Positions 1 to 7,092 of a DNA stretch of 11,545 nucleotides are shown here, piece after piece (within the stretch, counting starts at the first letter, position 1; every line of letters starts with the position of its first letter). Source of the DNA: an uncultured Alphaproteobacteria bacterium (GTDB taxonomy: Bacteria > Pseudomonadota > Alphaproteobacteria > Micavibrionales > Micavibrionaceae). The DNA is taken from the NCBI GenBank assembly GCA_937124505.1, contig CAKZKV010000276.1, positions 1 through 11,545 of the forward strand, read 5' to 3'. A model generated the notes under the pieces. That model had not been told where the DNA came from. It worked only from the letters and a program-made list of their open reading frames with translations, and ran no database searches. The position numbers and the translations under genes are program-made.

Positions 1-663
1 GATGGTTTTGAGAGATCTTATAACCCGGAATGCTGGGCGGCGGTGTATTTCGAAGGGAAATGTATTTTCCAAAAAGGAGAACATTACCCATTCTTTGATA
101 TTATAGAAAAATTTGATGCCGTTCAAAAAGACGATTATGAAAGATCTTTCCAACTGGCAGAAAAAGCGTTTCAGGATGCGGGAAAACCCGTAACGATCAA
201 GCATGAGACCAATGTTGCGCTGGTGGTCAGCATTTCACCGAAACAGGCGAGATGCGGCGTGATTTTTAGGGGCGCGGGCAGTACGACAACATTTAATTTT
301 ACGGCAAAAGAACACAGGGGCAAGGAAGTGAAGATTTCTGAATGCCTCAGTATTGCCGCCGCTTTTCTGGAAGGGATCCAACTGGCTTTTTCCGTTGGGA
401 TGATGAAACGAAAGCTGCATTATGACCTTCTGGATGATGAAACCGAGAAGAAAAAAATACATGACGGTGAGAAGCGTCTGGGGAGATTGAACCATGCGAT
501 CTCAGTGTTTGATGTGACGCATGACGTGCATTACCGCCCGGAACGCCCGGATCTGTTTAAACACGTTGTCGGGTCAGAAAAATTCGCTGATAAAATCCTG
601 AAACCGCAGATCAAGGCCCGTCTGGAAGCCGGGGAACTTGATGAAAAGGATTGGGTTTCTTAA
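1..663 (+). CDS. Hypothetical protein, 5'-truncated by the window edge
   Basis: The frame is open from base 1 to the TAA at 661-663, giving 220 visible residues, so the true start lies upstream. The first possible in-window start, GTG at 43, has no Shine-Dalgarno sequence and follows in-frame codons that look coding (for example NPECWAAVYFEGK), so I treat the gene as partial. The protein is soluble-looking and charged, with no signal peptide or clear membrane segment in the visible part. A central hydrophobic stretch (roughly visible residues 113-134, containing LSIAAAFLEGIQLAFSVG) could be a buried helix. The C-terminus is basic and acidic mixed, ending DWVS. I do not recognise a family or motif. 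It is followed by a 51-bp gap and a gene in the same direction. Function unknown; confidence that it is a real gene is high because of the long open frame and lack of a better alternative on either strand. Confidence 0.8.
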   Translation, partial: DGFERSYNPECWAAVYFEGKCIFQKGEHYPFFDIIEKFDAVQKDDYERSFQLAEKAFQDAGKPVTIKHETNVALVVSISPKQARCGVIFRGAGSTTTFNFTAKEHRGKEVKISECLSIAAAFLEGIQLAFSVGMMKRKLHYDLLDDETEKKKIHDGEKRLGRLNHAISVFDVTHDVHYRPERPDLFKHVVGSEKFADKILKPQIKARLEAGELDEKDWVS

Positions 664-714
664 TTTTTCTCCGGAAAACTGGACTTCTGCGCTGATTTTT
701 GCTTTAACGACAGC

Positions 715-1719
715 ATGATCAAGAACACAATAAGAATATTTTCCATGAGCGGTGTTTTGCTGGCGATCTGCGGGACAACAGCGCTGTGTGCCGAGACGTT
801 GATCCTGAAAAACGGGGATCGTATTTCAGGAGAAATTGTACAATCTTCATCTCAGGCGCAGAACGGGTCATTTATCATATTAAAAAGTCATTACGGGGCT
901 GAGATGAATATTCCTCTGGCGCAGATTTTGGCGATTCAAAGTGACTCGGGGGCGGTGTTGCAGAATCGCGTCGTTGAAGCGGAAAATATTCCTCCTGAAG
1001 TTGCGGATGCCGCAGATTCTGTTGCTTTAGAAGAGCCTGCGGCGGGTGACCCGTCTGACCCGAAAAAATATAAATGGGCGGGGCGGATTAATCTGGGGGC
1101 TTCTTTGGATGATGGAAATAACCAGAAAAAGGCGCTGACGGGGGATTTTGAAATCACGGGGCGGAACGCCAAAAACCGCTGGATTACGGGCGGAGATGCC
1201 AATTTTGCCAATGATGAGGGGGTTGAGACAGAGAATGACCAGTCGCTTTACGGGGAGTATAACCGTTTTCTGGGCGAAAAGTGGTTCCTCGGGGCTCGTC
1301 AGGATTTCGAAATTGACAAAATCGCGCAGCTTGATTTGCGTTCCAAAACCGGGGCGTTTGCCGGTTACCAGTTTTATGAGCAGGAAGACCTGAATTTGAA
1401 AATCCGTTTTGGATCAAACTATATCCATGAGGATTTTCAAAATGGTGACACGGAAGAAGATATCGCGCTGGCATGGGGGCTGAACTATGACCAGACTTTC
1501 TGGGACAATGCTTTGACTCTTTTTCACAACCATGAAGTTGATGCGCCGTTTGACCCGGTGGATGCCTTTATTTTTGAAAGTGAAACGGGAATCCGTGTGC
1601 CGGTGGCCAAAAACCTGACAGGGACGGCACAGGTTGATTTTGACTGGGACAACGCGCCCGTGCCCGGTGTGCGGGAGGAAGATACCAGTTATTCTTTTAA
1701 GCTGGGTTATGAATGGTAA
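715..1719 (+). CDS. DUF481 family outer-membrane beta-barrel protein
   Basis: Predicted 334-residue secreted protein. Residues 1-26 form a signal peptide: basic MIKNTIR, a hydrophobic core, and a likely signal peptidase I site after ALCA. No lipobox fits. Residues about 27-75 (starting [15 protein letters not shown]) are a small beta-rich module with the LKNGDRxxG motif often found ahead of DUF481 domains. An acidic, alanine-rich linker (about 85-115) leads to the DUF481 region (about 118-334). That region consists of alternating beta strands with aromatic girdle residues and ends in YEW, consistent with a terminal aromatic beta-signal for outer-membrane insertion. Role is not established for the family; YdiY-like proteins are presumed outer-membrane barrels. 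The start at 715 has a weak ribosome site, but it keeps the basic n-region; an in-frame ATG at 745 would remove that. A strong terminator follows directly, so it appears to be the end of its transcription unit. Confidence 0.85.
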   Translation: MIKNTIRIFSMSGVLLAICGTTALCAETLILKNGDRISGEIVQSSSQAQNGSFIILKSHYGAEMNIPLAQILAIQSDSGAVLQNRVVEAENIPPEVADAADSVALEEPAAGDPSDPKKYKWAGRINLGASLDDGNNQKKALTGDFEITGRNAKNRWITGGDANFANDEGVETENDQSLYGEYNRFLGEKWFLGARQDFEIDKIAQLDLRSKTGAFAGYQFYEQEDLNLKIRFGSNYIHEDFQNGDTEEDIALAWGLNYDQTFWDNALTLFHNHEVDAPFDPVDAFIFESETGIRVPVAKNLTGTAQVDFDWDNAPVPGVREEDTSYSFKLGYEW

Positions 1720-1724
1720 AATGG

Positions 1725-1751
1725 AAAGGGGCGCAGGCAGCGCCCTTTTTT
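1725..1751 (+). terminator. Rho-independent terminator after the DUF481 gene
   Basis: A six-base GC stem, GGGCGC (1729-1734) and GCGCCC (1740-1745), closes a five-base loop AGGCA. It is followed by a run of six T (1746-1751). The A's and G at 1725-1728 can extend the stem by pairing with the T run. It starts six bases after the DUF481 stop codon. This is a textbook intrinsic terminator for the plus strand. Confidence 0.9.
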
Positions 1752-1780
1752 CATTTCCCTTTTTCGCGCCAACGGTTAAA

Positions 1781-2140
1781 ATGGACGACATGGAGTTTAT
1801 GAACGACGAAAACCCTTATGACCAGAATCCTGAGCCTGAAGACCCGCCCCAGACGGGGCTGCTGCTCAAGCCGCGCGTCAGGAATGAAAAACCGTCCCTG
1901 TATAAGGTGTTGTTGCTGAATGATGATTATACGCCTATGGAATTCGTGGTGCTTGTGCTGGAGAAATTTTTTTCCAAAAACCGGCAGGAAGCAACCGACA
2001 TCATGCTCCACGTCCATCGCCGCGGCGTGGGGATATGCGGTATTTTCACCCATGAAATCGCCGAAACCAAGGTGGCGCAGGTACTCGATTTTGCCCGCCA
2101 GAACGAACAGCCGTTGCAGTGTATTATGGAGAAGGAATAG
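1781..2140 (+). CDS. clpS: ATP-dependent Clp protease adaptor ClpS
   Basis: 119-residue adaptor that binds destabilising N-terminal residues (N-end rule) and hands the protein to ClpA for ClpAP degradation in the cytoplasm. Residues 1-37 form a flexible acidic, proline-rich extension. The folded ClpS core follows, with the N-degron pocket residues visible: N47, D48, D49 in [10 protein letters not shown]51, M53, then M75, V78 and H79 in MLHVHRRG. The C-terminus LQCIMEKE is typical of alphaproteobacterial ClpS. Length fits the family. Three in-frame ATGs (1781, 1790, 1799) are possible starts; GGAG at 1792-1795 lies only 3 nt before 1799, and none has an ideal site, so the exact N-terminus is uncertain by up to six residues. 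The frame is open further upstream, but that stretch runs through the terminator and the end of the DUF481 gene, so it is not coding for ClpS. clpA follows after a 150-bp interval. Confidence 0.95.
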   Translation: MDDMEFMNDENPYDQNPEPEDPPQTGLLLKPRVRNEKPSLYKVLLLNDDYTPMEFVVLVLEKFFSKNRQEATDIMLHVHRRGVGICGIFTHEIAETKVAQVLDFARQNEQPLQCIMEKE

Positions 2141-2141
2141 G

Positions 2142-2246
2142 CGTGTTGATTTGAATTACCTTACACAACAAGAATATGATAAGCTTGAAAAAGAATATCA
2201 TGAGATTGCCAAAATGCTGAACGGCCTTATAAAAAACTGGAATTAA
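2142..2246 (+). pseudogene. Remnant of a four-helix-bundle (23S rRNA IVS-type) protein, C-terminal end only
   Basis: Immediately after the clpS stop codon, one frame encodes about 34 residues ending at TAA 2244-2246. It contains LTQQEYDKLEKEYHE followed by IAKMLNGLIKNW. From memory this matches the C-terminal helix of the four-helix-bundle / 23S rRNA intervening-sequence proteins (PF05635, TIGR02436 type), which commonly end like YLSxEEYxxLxxExxEIGKMLNGLI. The rest of that protein (three helices, roughly 80-90 residues) is missing. The only possible start is TTG at 2151 (31 residues), with the nearest AAGGA 14 nt away, so translation is doubtful. G+C of 2151-2246 is about 30% by my count, well below clpS and clpA, which points to acquired DNA. 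Alternatively it is a genuine small coiled-coil peptide. Family assignment is inference from recalled consensus. Confidence 0.55.
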
Positions 2247-2253
2247 TCTTTTG

Positions 2254-2285
2254 CTGTATCACTGTTTAACTCTTTCACTGTCTCA
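2254..2285 (+). repeat. Four tandem degenerate octamers in the clpA leader
   Basis: Four head-to-tail 8-bp units at 2254-2261, 2262-2269, 2270-2277 and 2278-2285. The consensus is CTGTTTCA. Each unit differs from it at exactly one position (respectively position 5 to A, 7 to A, 3 to C, 5 to C). The array ends five bases before the clpA ATG and is C/T-rich, so it replaces the place where a ribosome binding site would sit. It lies directly downstream of the four-helix-bundle remnant and may have arrived with it. Confidence 0.7.
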
Positions 2286-2290
2286 CTACC

Positions 2291-4603
2291 ATGCTCTCAC
2301 GTAACCTCGAACAGACCCTCAATAAAGCCCTGATTCTGGCGAATGACCGCCGGCATGAATTTGCCACGCTGGAGCATTTGCTGCTCGCCATGACGGAGGA
2401 TCAGGACGCGATGGCGGTGCTGCGCTCCTGCGGGATTTCCATTCCCGATCTGCGCGATCAGTTGATTCAATATCTGGATTCCGAGCTTCATTACCTGAAA
2501 AATCAGGAGATGGAAGAGTCCGCGCCGACCACGGCGTTTCAGCGGGTCTTGCAACGGGCGGCCATTCATGTGCAATCCGCCGGGCGGGAGGAAGTGACCG
2601 CGGCCAATGTGCTGGTGGCGCTGTTTTCCGAGCGGGAGAGTTATGCGGTTTATTTCCTGCAGGAACAGGACATGACCCGCTATGATGCGGTGAACTATAT
2701 CACGCACGGGATTGCCAAAATTCCAAATGCCGATCATGAGGGCAGCCCCACCACCCCCAAAGGTGCCGAGGAAGAAGAGGGCGTGCAGAATAAAACCGGG
2801 CAGGACGCGCTAAAGGCCTATTGTGTGAATTTGAATGAGAAAGCGCGGGACGGCAAGATTGATCCGCTGATTGGCCGGGAAGCGGAAGTCAGCCGTACGA
2901 TCCAGATTCTCTGCCGCCGCTCCAAAAACAACCCGCTTTATGTGGGCGATCCGGGGGTTGGGAAAACCGCCATTGCCGAGGGCCTGGCCAAAAAAATTCT
3001 GGAAGGGGACGTGCCGGATGTTTTATTAGAGGCCACAATCTATGCGCTGGATATGGGGGCGCTTCTGGCGGGAACCCGTTACCGCGGTGATTTTGAGGAG
3101 CGTCTGAAAGCCGTGATCAAGGCCATTCAGATGATTGAGCATTCCATCCTGTTTATTGATGAAATTCATACGATTATCGGGGCGGGGGCGACCTCCGGCG
3201 GGGCGATGGATGCGTCCAACCTGCTGAAACCTGCCTTGTCAAACGGCTCCATTCGCTGCATTGGCTCCACCACGTATAAGGAATACCGCAATCATTTTGA
3301 GAAAGACCGCGCCCTGGTGCGTCGCTTCCAGAAGATTGATATTTATGAGCCGAGTATCGAAGATACGATTAAAATCCTAAAAGGCCTGAAACCCTATTAT
3401 GAGGAGCATCATCAGGTCAAATACACGCTGGATGCCCTGAAAGCCGCGGTGGAACTCTCCGCGAAATATATTGGCGACCGCAAGCTGCCGGATAAGGCCA
3501 TTGATATTATTGATGAGGTTGGCGCCGCGCAAATGCTCCTGCCGCCGTCCAAGCGCAAGAAGCAGATCAGTGCCAAGGATATTGAAGGCGTGGTCGCCGC
3601 GATTGCGCGTATCCCGGCCAAGACCCTGAATAAAGACGATCAGGAATCCCTGAAAATGCTGGAACGTGACCTCAAAACGCTGGTGTTCGATCAGGACAAG
3701 GCGATTGAAATGGTCTCGGATGCGATTAAAATGGCGCGGGCAGGCCTTAGAGATCCTGAAAAACCCATTGGGTGTTATTTATTCTCCGGCCCGACCGGGG
3801 TCGGAAAAACGGAAGTGGCGCGGCAGCTCTCTAAAACTCTGGGTGTTGAACTCCTGCGGTTTGATATGTCCGAATATATGGAGCGCCATTCCGTATCACG
3901 TCTGATTGGCTCGCCGCCGGGCTATGTCGGTTTTGATCAGGGGGGGCTTTTGACGGACAAGGTGGACCAGCATCCGCATTGTGTTCTCTTGCTGGACGAA
4001 ATTGAGAAAGCGCACCCGGATTTGTTTAATATTCTTTTGCAGGTCATGGATTACGGCAAGCTGACGGACAATAACGGCAAGACCATTGATTTTCGTAATG
4101 TGATTTTGATCATGACGACCAATGCCGGGGCGGTGCAGCTTTCCCGTGCGCCAATCGGGTTTTCCAGCGGGGACAGCCGTTCCGGGGGTGATCTGGAGGA
4201 AATTAACCGCCAGTTTACACCGGAATTCCGCAACCGTCTGGATGCGATTGTGCCGTTCAATGCCCTGTCACAGGAGACGGTCGAGCGCGTGGTGGATAAA
4301 TTTATCATGCAACTGGAAGCGCAGCTTTCCGAACGCAATATTACGATCTCCCTTTCTGATGAAGCGCGGGCATACCTGGCGAAAGAAGGCTATGACCCGG
4401 CGATGGGCGCACGGCCTCTGGCGCGGATTATCTCGGAAAAGATCAAACGGCCCCTGTCCGAGGAAATTCTCTTTGGCAAGTTGAAAAACGGCGGGGATGT
4501 ATTTGTTGATTTCAAAAAAGGCGAGATACGGTTTAGCTTTGAAAAAGATAAACCACCCTCAAAAAAGACATCTAAAAAGTCTGATGAGAAAAACAAATCA
4601 TAA
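2291..4603 (+). CDS. clpA: ATP-dependent Clp protease ATP-binding subunit ClpA
   Basis: 770-residue AAA+ unfoldase that forms a hexamer, unfolds substrates (including those brought by ClpS) and threads them into ClpP. Residues 1-143 are the Clp N-domain, which docks ClpS. AAA domain 1 has Walker A GDPGVGKT (219-226), Walker B LFIDE (287-291) and the [12 protein letters not shown] loop (261-272). AAA domain 2 has Walker A GPTGVGKT (500-507), Walker B LLLDE (566-570), pore loop GYVG (544-547) and sensor-2 GARPL (706-710). The ClpP-binding tripeptide is IGF (622-624) rather than the IGL of E. coli ClpA. The absence of the long middle domain separates it from ClpB and ClpC. A Lys/Ser-rich tail (752-770) follows the fold. 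The start at 2291 matches the family N-terminus ([14 protein letters not shown]), but no Shine-Dalgarno sequence precedes it; the leader is the octamer array. tadA starts 13 nt downstream, suggesting co-transcription. Confidence 0.97.
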   Translation: MLSRNLEQTLNKALILANDRRHEFATLEHLLLAMTEDQDAMAVLRSCGISIPDLRDQLIQYLDSELHYLKNQEMEESAPTTAFQRVLQRAAIHVQSAGREEVTAANVLVALFSERESYAVYFLQEQDMTRYDAVNYITHGIAKIPNADHEGSPTTPKGAEEEEGVQNKTGQDALKAYCVNLNEKARDGKIDPLIGREAEVSRTIQILCRRSKNNPLYVGDPGVGKTAIAEGLAKKILEGDVPDVLLEATIYALDMGALLAGTRYRGDFEERLKAVIKAIQMIEHSILFIDEIHTIIGAGATSGGAMDASNLLKPALSNGSIRCIGSTTYKEYRNHFEKDRALVRRFQKIDIYEPSIEDTIKILKGLKPYYEEHHQVKYTLDALKAAVELSAKYIGDRKLPDKAIDIIDEVGAAQMLLPPSKRKKQISAKDIEGVVAAIARIPAKTLNKDDQESLKMLERDLKTLVFDQDKAIEMVSDAIKMARAGLRDPEKPIGCYLFSGPTGVGKTEVARQLSKTLGVELLRFDMSEYMERHSVSRLIGSPPGYVGFDQGGLLTDKVDQHPHCVLLLDEIEKAHPDLFNILLQVMDYGKLTDNNGKTIDFRNVILIMTTNAGAVQLSRAPIGFSSGDSRSGGDLEEINRQFTPEFRNRLDAIVPFNALSQETVERVVDKFIMQLEAQLSERNITISLSDEARAYLAKEGYDPAMGARPLARIISEKIKRPLSEEILFGKLKNGGDVFVDFKKGEIRFSFEKDKPPSKKTSKKSDEKNKS

Positions 4604-4616
4604 ATGAAGCATAGCC

Positions 4617-5066
4617 ATGAATGATGTCGAGTTTATGGGGCTTGCACTGGAGGCGGCACGTCAGGCCCGTGACAGGGATGAGGTTCCCATTGGCGCGGTG
4701 ATTGTTCATGAGGGGAAAATCATCGCCCGGCACGGCAACCGCACGCGGGAACTCAATGACCCGACGGCCCATGCCGAAATTCTGGCGATCAGGGAGGCAT
4801 GTAACAAACTGGGTGCACAACGCATTCCTGAGTGTGACCTTTATGTGACGTTGGAGCCCTGCACCATGTGTGCGGCGGCAATTGCCTTTGCCCGTCTCCG
4901 CAGGCTGGTGATCGGGGCTCTGGATGAAAAGGGTGGCGGGGTTGTGAGTGGCGTACGCTTCTTTGAATCAAAGACATGTCATCACAGGAAAATAGAGATT
5001 ATGAGTGGCATTTGTGAAGAAGAAAGTGCAACGTTACTGAAAACGTTTTTTGGTCAAAAACGTTAG
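4617..5066 (+). CDS. tadA: tRNA adenosine(34) deaminase TadA
   Basis: 149-residue zinc enzyme that deaminates adenosine-34 to inosine in the anticodon wobble position, needed for decoding by tRNA-Arg(ACG). The cytidine/deoxycytidylate deaminase fold is clear: HAE at 52-54 supplies a zinc ligand (H52) and the proton-shuttling glutamate (E54), and PCTMC at 81-85 supplies the two cysteine ligands (C82, C85). The N-terminal MNDVEFMGLALEAA and VPIGAVIV are typical of TadA. Length is usual. The ATG at 4617 is 13 nt after the clpA stop with a poor ribosome site, suggesting it relies on the upstream gene. Its stop codon overlaps the stop of the convergent hydrolase gene. Guanine deaminase and other relatives are less likely given the overall sequence. 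Confidence 0.95.
   Translation: MNDVEFMGLALEAARQARDRDEVPIGAVIVHEGKIIARHGNRTRELNDPTAHAEILAIREACNKLGAQRIPECDLYVTLEPCTMCAAAIAFARLRRLVIGALDEKGGGVVSGVRFFESKTCHHRKIEIMSGICEEESATLLKTFFGQKR
5042..5064. terminator. Inverted repeat at the convergent gene ends, possible weak bidirectional terminator
   Basis: A perfect 9-bp inverted repeat, AACGTTTTT (5042-5050) and AAAAACGTT (5056-5064), surrounds a TGGTC loop. It sits in the last codons of tadA and reaches the stop codons of both convergent genes. On the minus strand the stem is followed by TTTC, which could serve as a short U tract; on the plus strand no T run follows. The stem is AT-rich, so termination strength is doubtful. Confidence 0.35.
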
Positions 5067-5836
5067 ATATATTTCTGAATGAATTGTTCGTAATGAAACA
5101 TCATGTATTTTCGATGGTTCTCTTGAGGCAAGCCGTGTGTGCCGTCCTGATAGGTGGTCAGTTCAATCCGTCGGTTCCGGAAGTGGGCGCAGGCCATATC
5201 CAGATACTCAACGGGAACAATGTCGTCTTGAACACCTTGCTGGATGAGGCAGGGGAATTTGACCTGATTCATGACAGGCACGAGATCCATCTCATATAAT
5301 TCCTTCACCAGAGGAATCCCGATTTTTCCTTGTGGTGTTTCAAAGTAGCCGCCTTTTTCAAAATTTTCTCTATGTTGCTCTGCGTCCATTTGGCTGACGG
5401 CAAAGTCCTGTGTCTGGAAAATAAGCCAGAAAAATGCTCCGGCTTCTGCCAGTTCACCGAGGCTGATGAGGGCAGGCACGACCCCCAGGCCTTCTGCCGT
5501 GAGCATAATCCGGGAAAATCCATGTCCATCCAGCCATTCCATAACCGTATCAAGGTCCTGCATGGCTGAATGGATGGTAAAATTTTCTGAGGAGCCATCG
5601 CTTGATCCGCATCCACGAAAATCAAACCTAATGGATGGAATGCCCAACTGTGCGCAGATATTTTGCAGTTTCTGGAAGAGGTTGCCATAGGCTCCCATGT
5701 GACTGTTCGGAAAACCGTGGCAGAAAATCATGATGACCGGATGAAGAGGATCGCTTCCCGGACAGAAGGGATCCTGGTGAATGCCCCGGATTACTTTTTT
5801 GTCAGGGCCGGTCAATTCAAAGTAGTTCGGTCTCAT
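5063..5836 (-). CDS. Alpha/beta hydrolase fold protein lacking the serine nucleophile
   Basis: 257 residues, alpha/beta hydrolase fold of the serine aminopeptidase S33-like type. Visible landmarks in order: HGF oxyanion motif (40-42), FDFRGCGSSDG (71-81, the typical strand-4 to strand-5 region), the nucleophile elbow at 113-118, the acid-bearing GVQDDIVP (201-208, D204 at the usual place) and the histidine loop GTHGL (232-236, H234). The elbow reads TAEGLG where active relatives read GHSLG: the nucleophile position (116) is Gly, encoded GGC, and the preceding Gly is Ala. The rest of the triad is kept, so this may be a non-catalytic family member or use another chemistry. It is the last gene of the minus-strand operon; its ATG overlaps the stop of the gpt-like gene by ATGA, implying coupled translation. 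Substrate unknown. The 3' end overlaps tadA by 4 nt. Confidence 0.85.
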   Translation of the reverse strand: MRPNYFELTGPDKKVIRGIHQDPFCPGSDPLHPVIMIFCHGFPNSHMGAYGNLFQKLQNICAQLGIPSIRFDFRGCGSSDGSSENFTIHSAMQDLDTVMEWLDGHGFSRIMLTAEGLGVVPALISLGELAEAGAFFWLIFQTQDFAVSQMDAEQHRENFEKGGYFETPQGKIGIPLVKELYEMDLVPVMNQVKFPCLIQQGVQDDIVPVEYLDMACAHFRNRRIELTTYQDGTHGLPQENHRKYMMFHYEQFIQKYI

Positions 5837-6339
5837 GAGCCGGAATTGTTCTGGGTTTCATGTCTCTGATTGGCAATAGGGATGCTGTATTGAAAAGAAA
5901 GGTCCCACGGGAAATGAATCCATGTATTTTGGGAAACTTCCGTAATGTAAGTATCTACCATATTAATCCCGGCAGGTTTCCCATAGACGCATGCACAATG
6001 GGCATGTGGGTAGAGTTTCCTGGCGACTTTCAGGGTTGTACCCGTATCGGCCAGATCATCCACAAGAATCCAGCCACGCCCACCATCCGCTATGTCCGGG
6101 GCGTTGATAATATGGGGCTCTCCTTTTTCTTTATGATCATACGTATCAATGCAGAGAGTTTGTATGTGACGGATATTCAGTTCACGGGCGATAATACAGG
6201 CTGGAACCATTCCGCCGCGTGTGATGGCAATAATGCCCTCCCAGTGGTGCGTATCTGACAGCCGCCATGCCAACGCTTTTGAGTCGCGGTGAATTTCTTC
6301 CCATGATATCGGGAAATCTCTGGAATTTTCTGCCGTCAT
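5833..6339 (-). CDS. gpt: Xanthine(-guanine) phosphoribosyltransferase, Gpt type
   Basis: 168-residue purine-salvage enzyme that transfers xanthine, guanine or hypoxanthine onto PRPP. It aligns well by eye with E. coli Gpt: WEGIIAITRGGMVPACIIAR (33-52, RGG at 41-43), YDH (67-69), the PRPP-binding loop ILVDDLADTGTT (91-102), the base-binding KPAG (121-124) and TWIHFPWD (139-146). Family length is about 150-165. The C-terminal tail after residue 155 (polar, ending NNSGS) is extra or divergent. The ATG at 6339 overlaps the upstream methyltransferase stop by ATGA and has an AGGA about 9 nt upstream. Second-to-last gene of the hisD-led operon. Base preference cannot be decided from the sequence. 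Confidence 0.92.
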   Translation of the reverse strand: MTAENSRDFPISWEEIHRDSKALAWRLSDTHHWEGIIAITRGGMVPACIIARELNIRHIQTLCIDTYDHKEKGEPHIINAPDIADGGRGWILVDDLADTGTTLKVARKLYPHAHCACVYGKPAGINMVDTYITEVSQNTWIHFPWDLSFQYSIPIANQRHETQNNSGS

Positions 6340-7091
6340 GCTTTTTTTCCTGTTCCTGCAAATACTTTGTCAAAAGACATGCCCTCGCGCAAGAGAAGAT
6401 TGGACATCTCCGTCGCACATCCATCCTTCCGGTGCATGTAAACCGGGGATAGAAGGCGGCAAGGGGAATAGCGGTCCTTATATGACCTGAGGATGACCCG
6501 CTTTGCCGGTTCGTTCGGCTTGCTATATATAGGAATAATATCCGTTGCGCCAAAGCGTTTTCTTAAGTGAAACAGGATCTCATCCAGCTTGTCGGCCTGA
6601 TGAATGAGGCAGAAGGAGCCTTTTGATTTCAGGTTATCAAGCGCGCTTTTGATCCAGCTTTCAAAAGACTGACCCTCTTGCGTATATCCCCTTGCGCCCG
6701 CCCTGATTTTTTCGGGGGATGGGGTGTGGTCGCCTGCTGAAAAGAACGGAGGGTTGCAAATAATGTGATTGTATCTTTTTGATGGTTCATTGACCCGATA
6801 TTGCGTCACGTCCTGTTCGATAAATGTCACATTGTGATGATTTTTTTCAGCATTCTGAGCCGCCAGATCAAGATATGTCGGTTCTATATCAATGCCGGTC
6901 ATGTTTAAATCCTGTTCTCTCCAGAGCAGGCAAAACAAGGCCCCTCCCACGCCGCATCCCATGTCCAGAACAGTTTCCGAACCTTTGGCAGGGCAGGCGG
7001 CGGCAAGCAGAACGGCATCCTGAGAGGTGCGGAACCCCGTATCAGGTTGCAGGAGGGAGACTTTTTTATTGAGGAGAAAAATATCCTCCAT
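6336..7091 (-). CDS. tRNA1(Val) A37 N6-methyltransferase-like (TrmN6/YfiC family)
   Basis: 251-residue class I SAM-dependent methyltransferase. The SAM site is at residues 41-50 (VLDMGCGVGG), with GIDIE at 66-70 as the acidic strand-2 residue, and the catalytic NPPFF at 113-117, the signature of N6-adenine and similar amino-methyltransferases. The N-terminal pattern FLLNKKVSLLQPDTGFRTSQD is typical of alphaproteobacterial TrmN6/YfiC (COG4123), which methylates A37 of tRNA. The protein-methylating PrmC family shares NPPY, but the N-terminus and gene size fit TrmN6 better. Start choice: ATG at 7091 lies 1 nt after the hisD-family stop and has GGA six nt upstream; an in-frame ATG at 7115 would add eight residues inside hisD but has no ribosome site. 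The stop overlaps the next gene by ATGA. Exact RNA target is inferred. Confidence 0.85.
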   Translation of the reverse strand: MEDIFLLNKKVSLLQPDTGFRTSQDAVLLAAACPAKGSETVLDMGCGVGGALFCLLWREQDLNMTGIDIEPTYLDLAAQNAEKNHHNVTFIEQDVTQYRVNEPSKRYNHIICNPPFFSAGDHTPSPEKIRAGARGYTQEGQSFESWIKSALDNLKSKGSFCLIHQADKLDEILFHLRKRFGATDIIPIYSKPNEPAKRVILRSYKDRYSPCRLLSPVYMHRKDGCATEMSNLLLREGMSFDKVFAGTGKKA

Positions 7092-7092
7092 C

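Noticed and set aside
664..714. Possible terminator or promoter between the first gene and the DUF481 gene
   Set aside because: Only a weak five-base stem with an AAAA loop and no T tract; no convincing promoter boxes by eye.
622..1719. Lipoprotein interpretation of the DUF481 protein from cysteines in its signal region
   Set aside because: Neither cysteine has a small residue at -1 as a lipobox requires (LAIC, TALC); a signal peptidase I site fits better.
1634..1780. Upstream in-frame extension of clpS
   Set aside because: It overlaps the end of the DUF481 gene and runs through the intrinsic terminator; the ClpS family length is already satisfied from 1781.
1920..2141. An ATG-started frame inside clpS that continues into the four-helix-bundle-like remnant
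   Set aside because: Its first two-thirds is an out-of-frame shadow of clpS; only the part after the clpS stop resembles a protein family.
2254..2285. CRISPR-like or microsatellite interpretation of the octamer array
   Set aside because: Units are 8 bp with no spacers and every unit is diverged, so it is neither CRISPR nor an active phase-variation tract.
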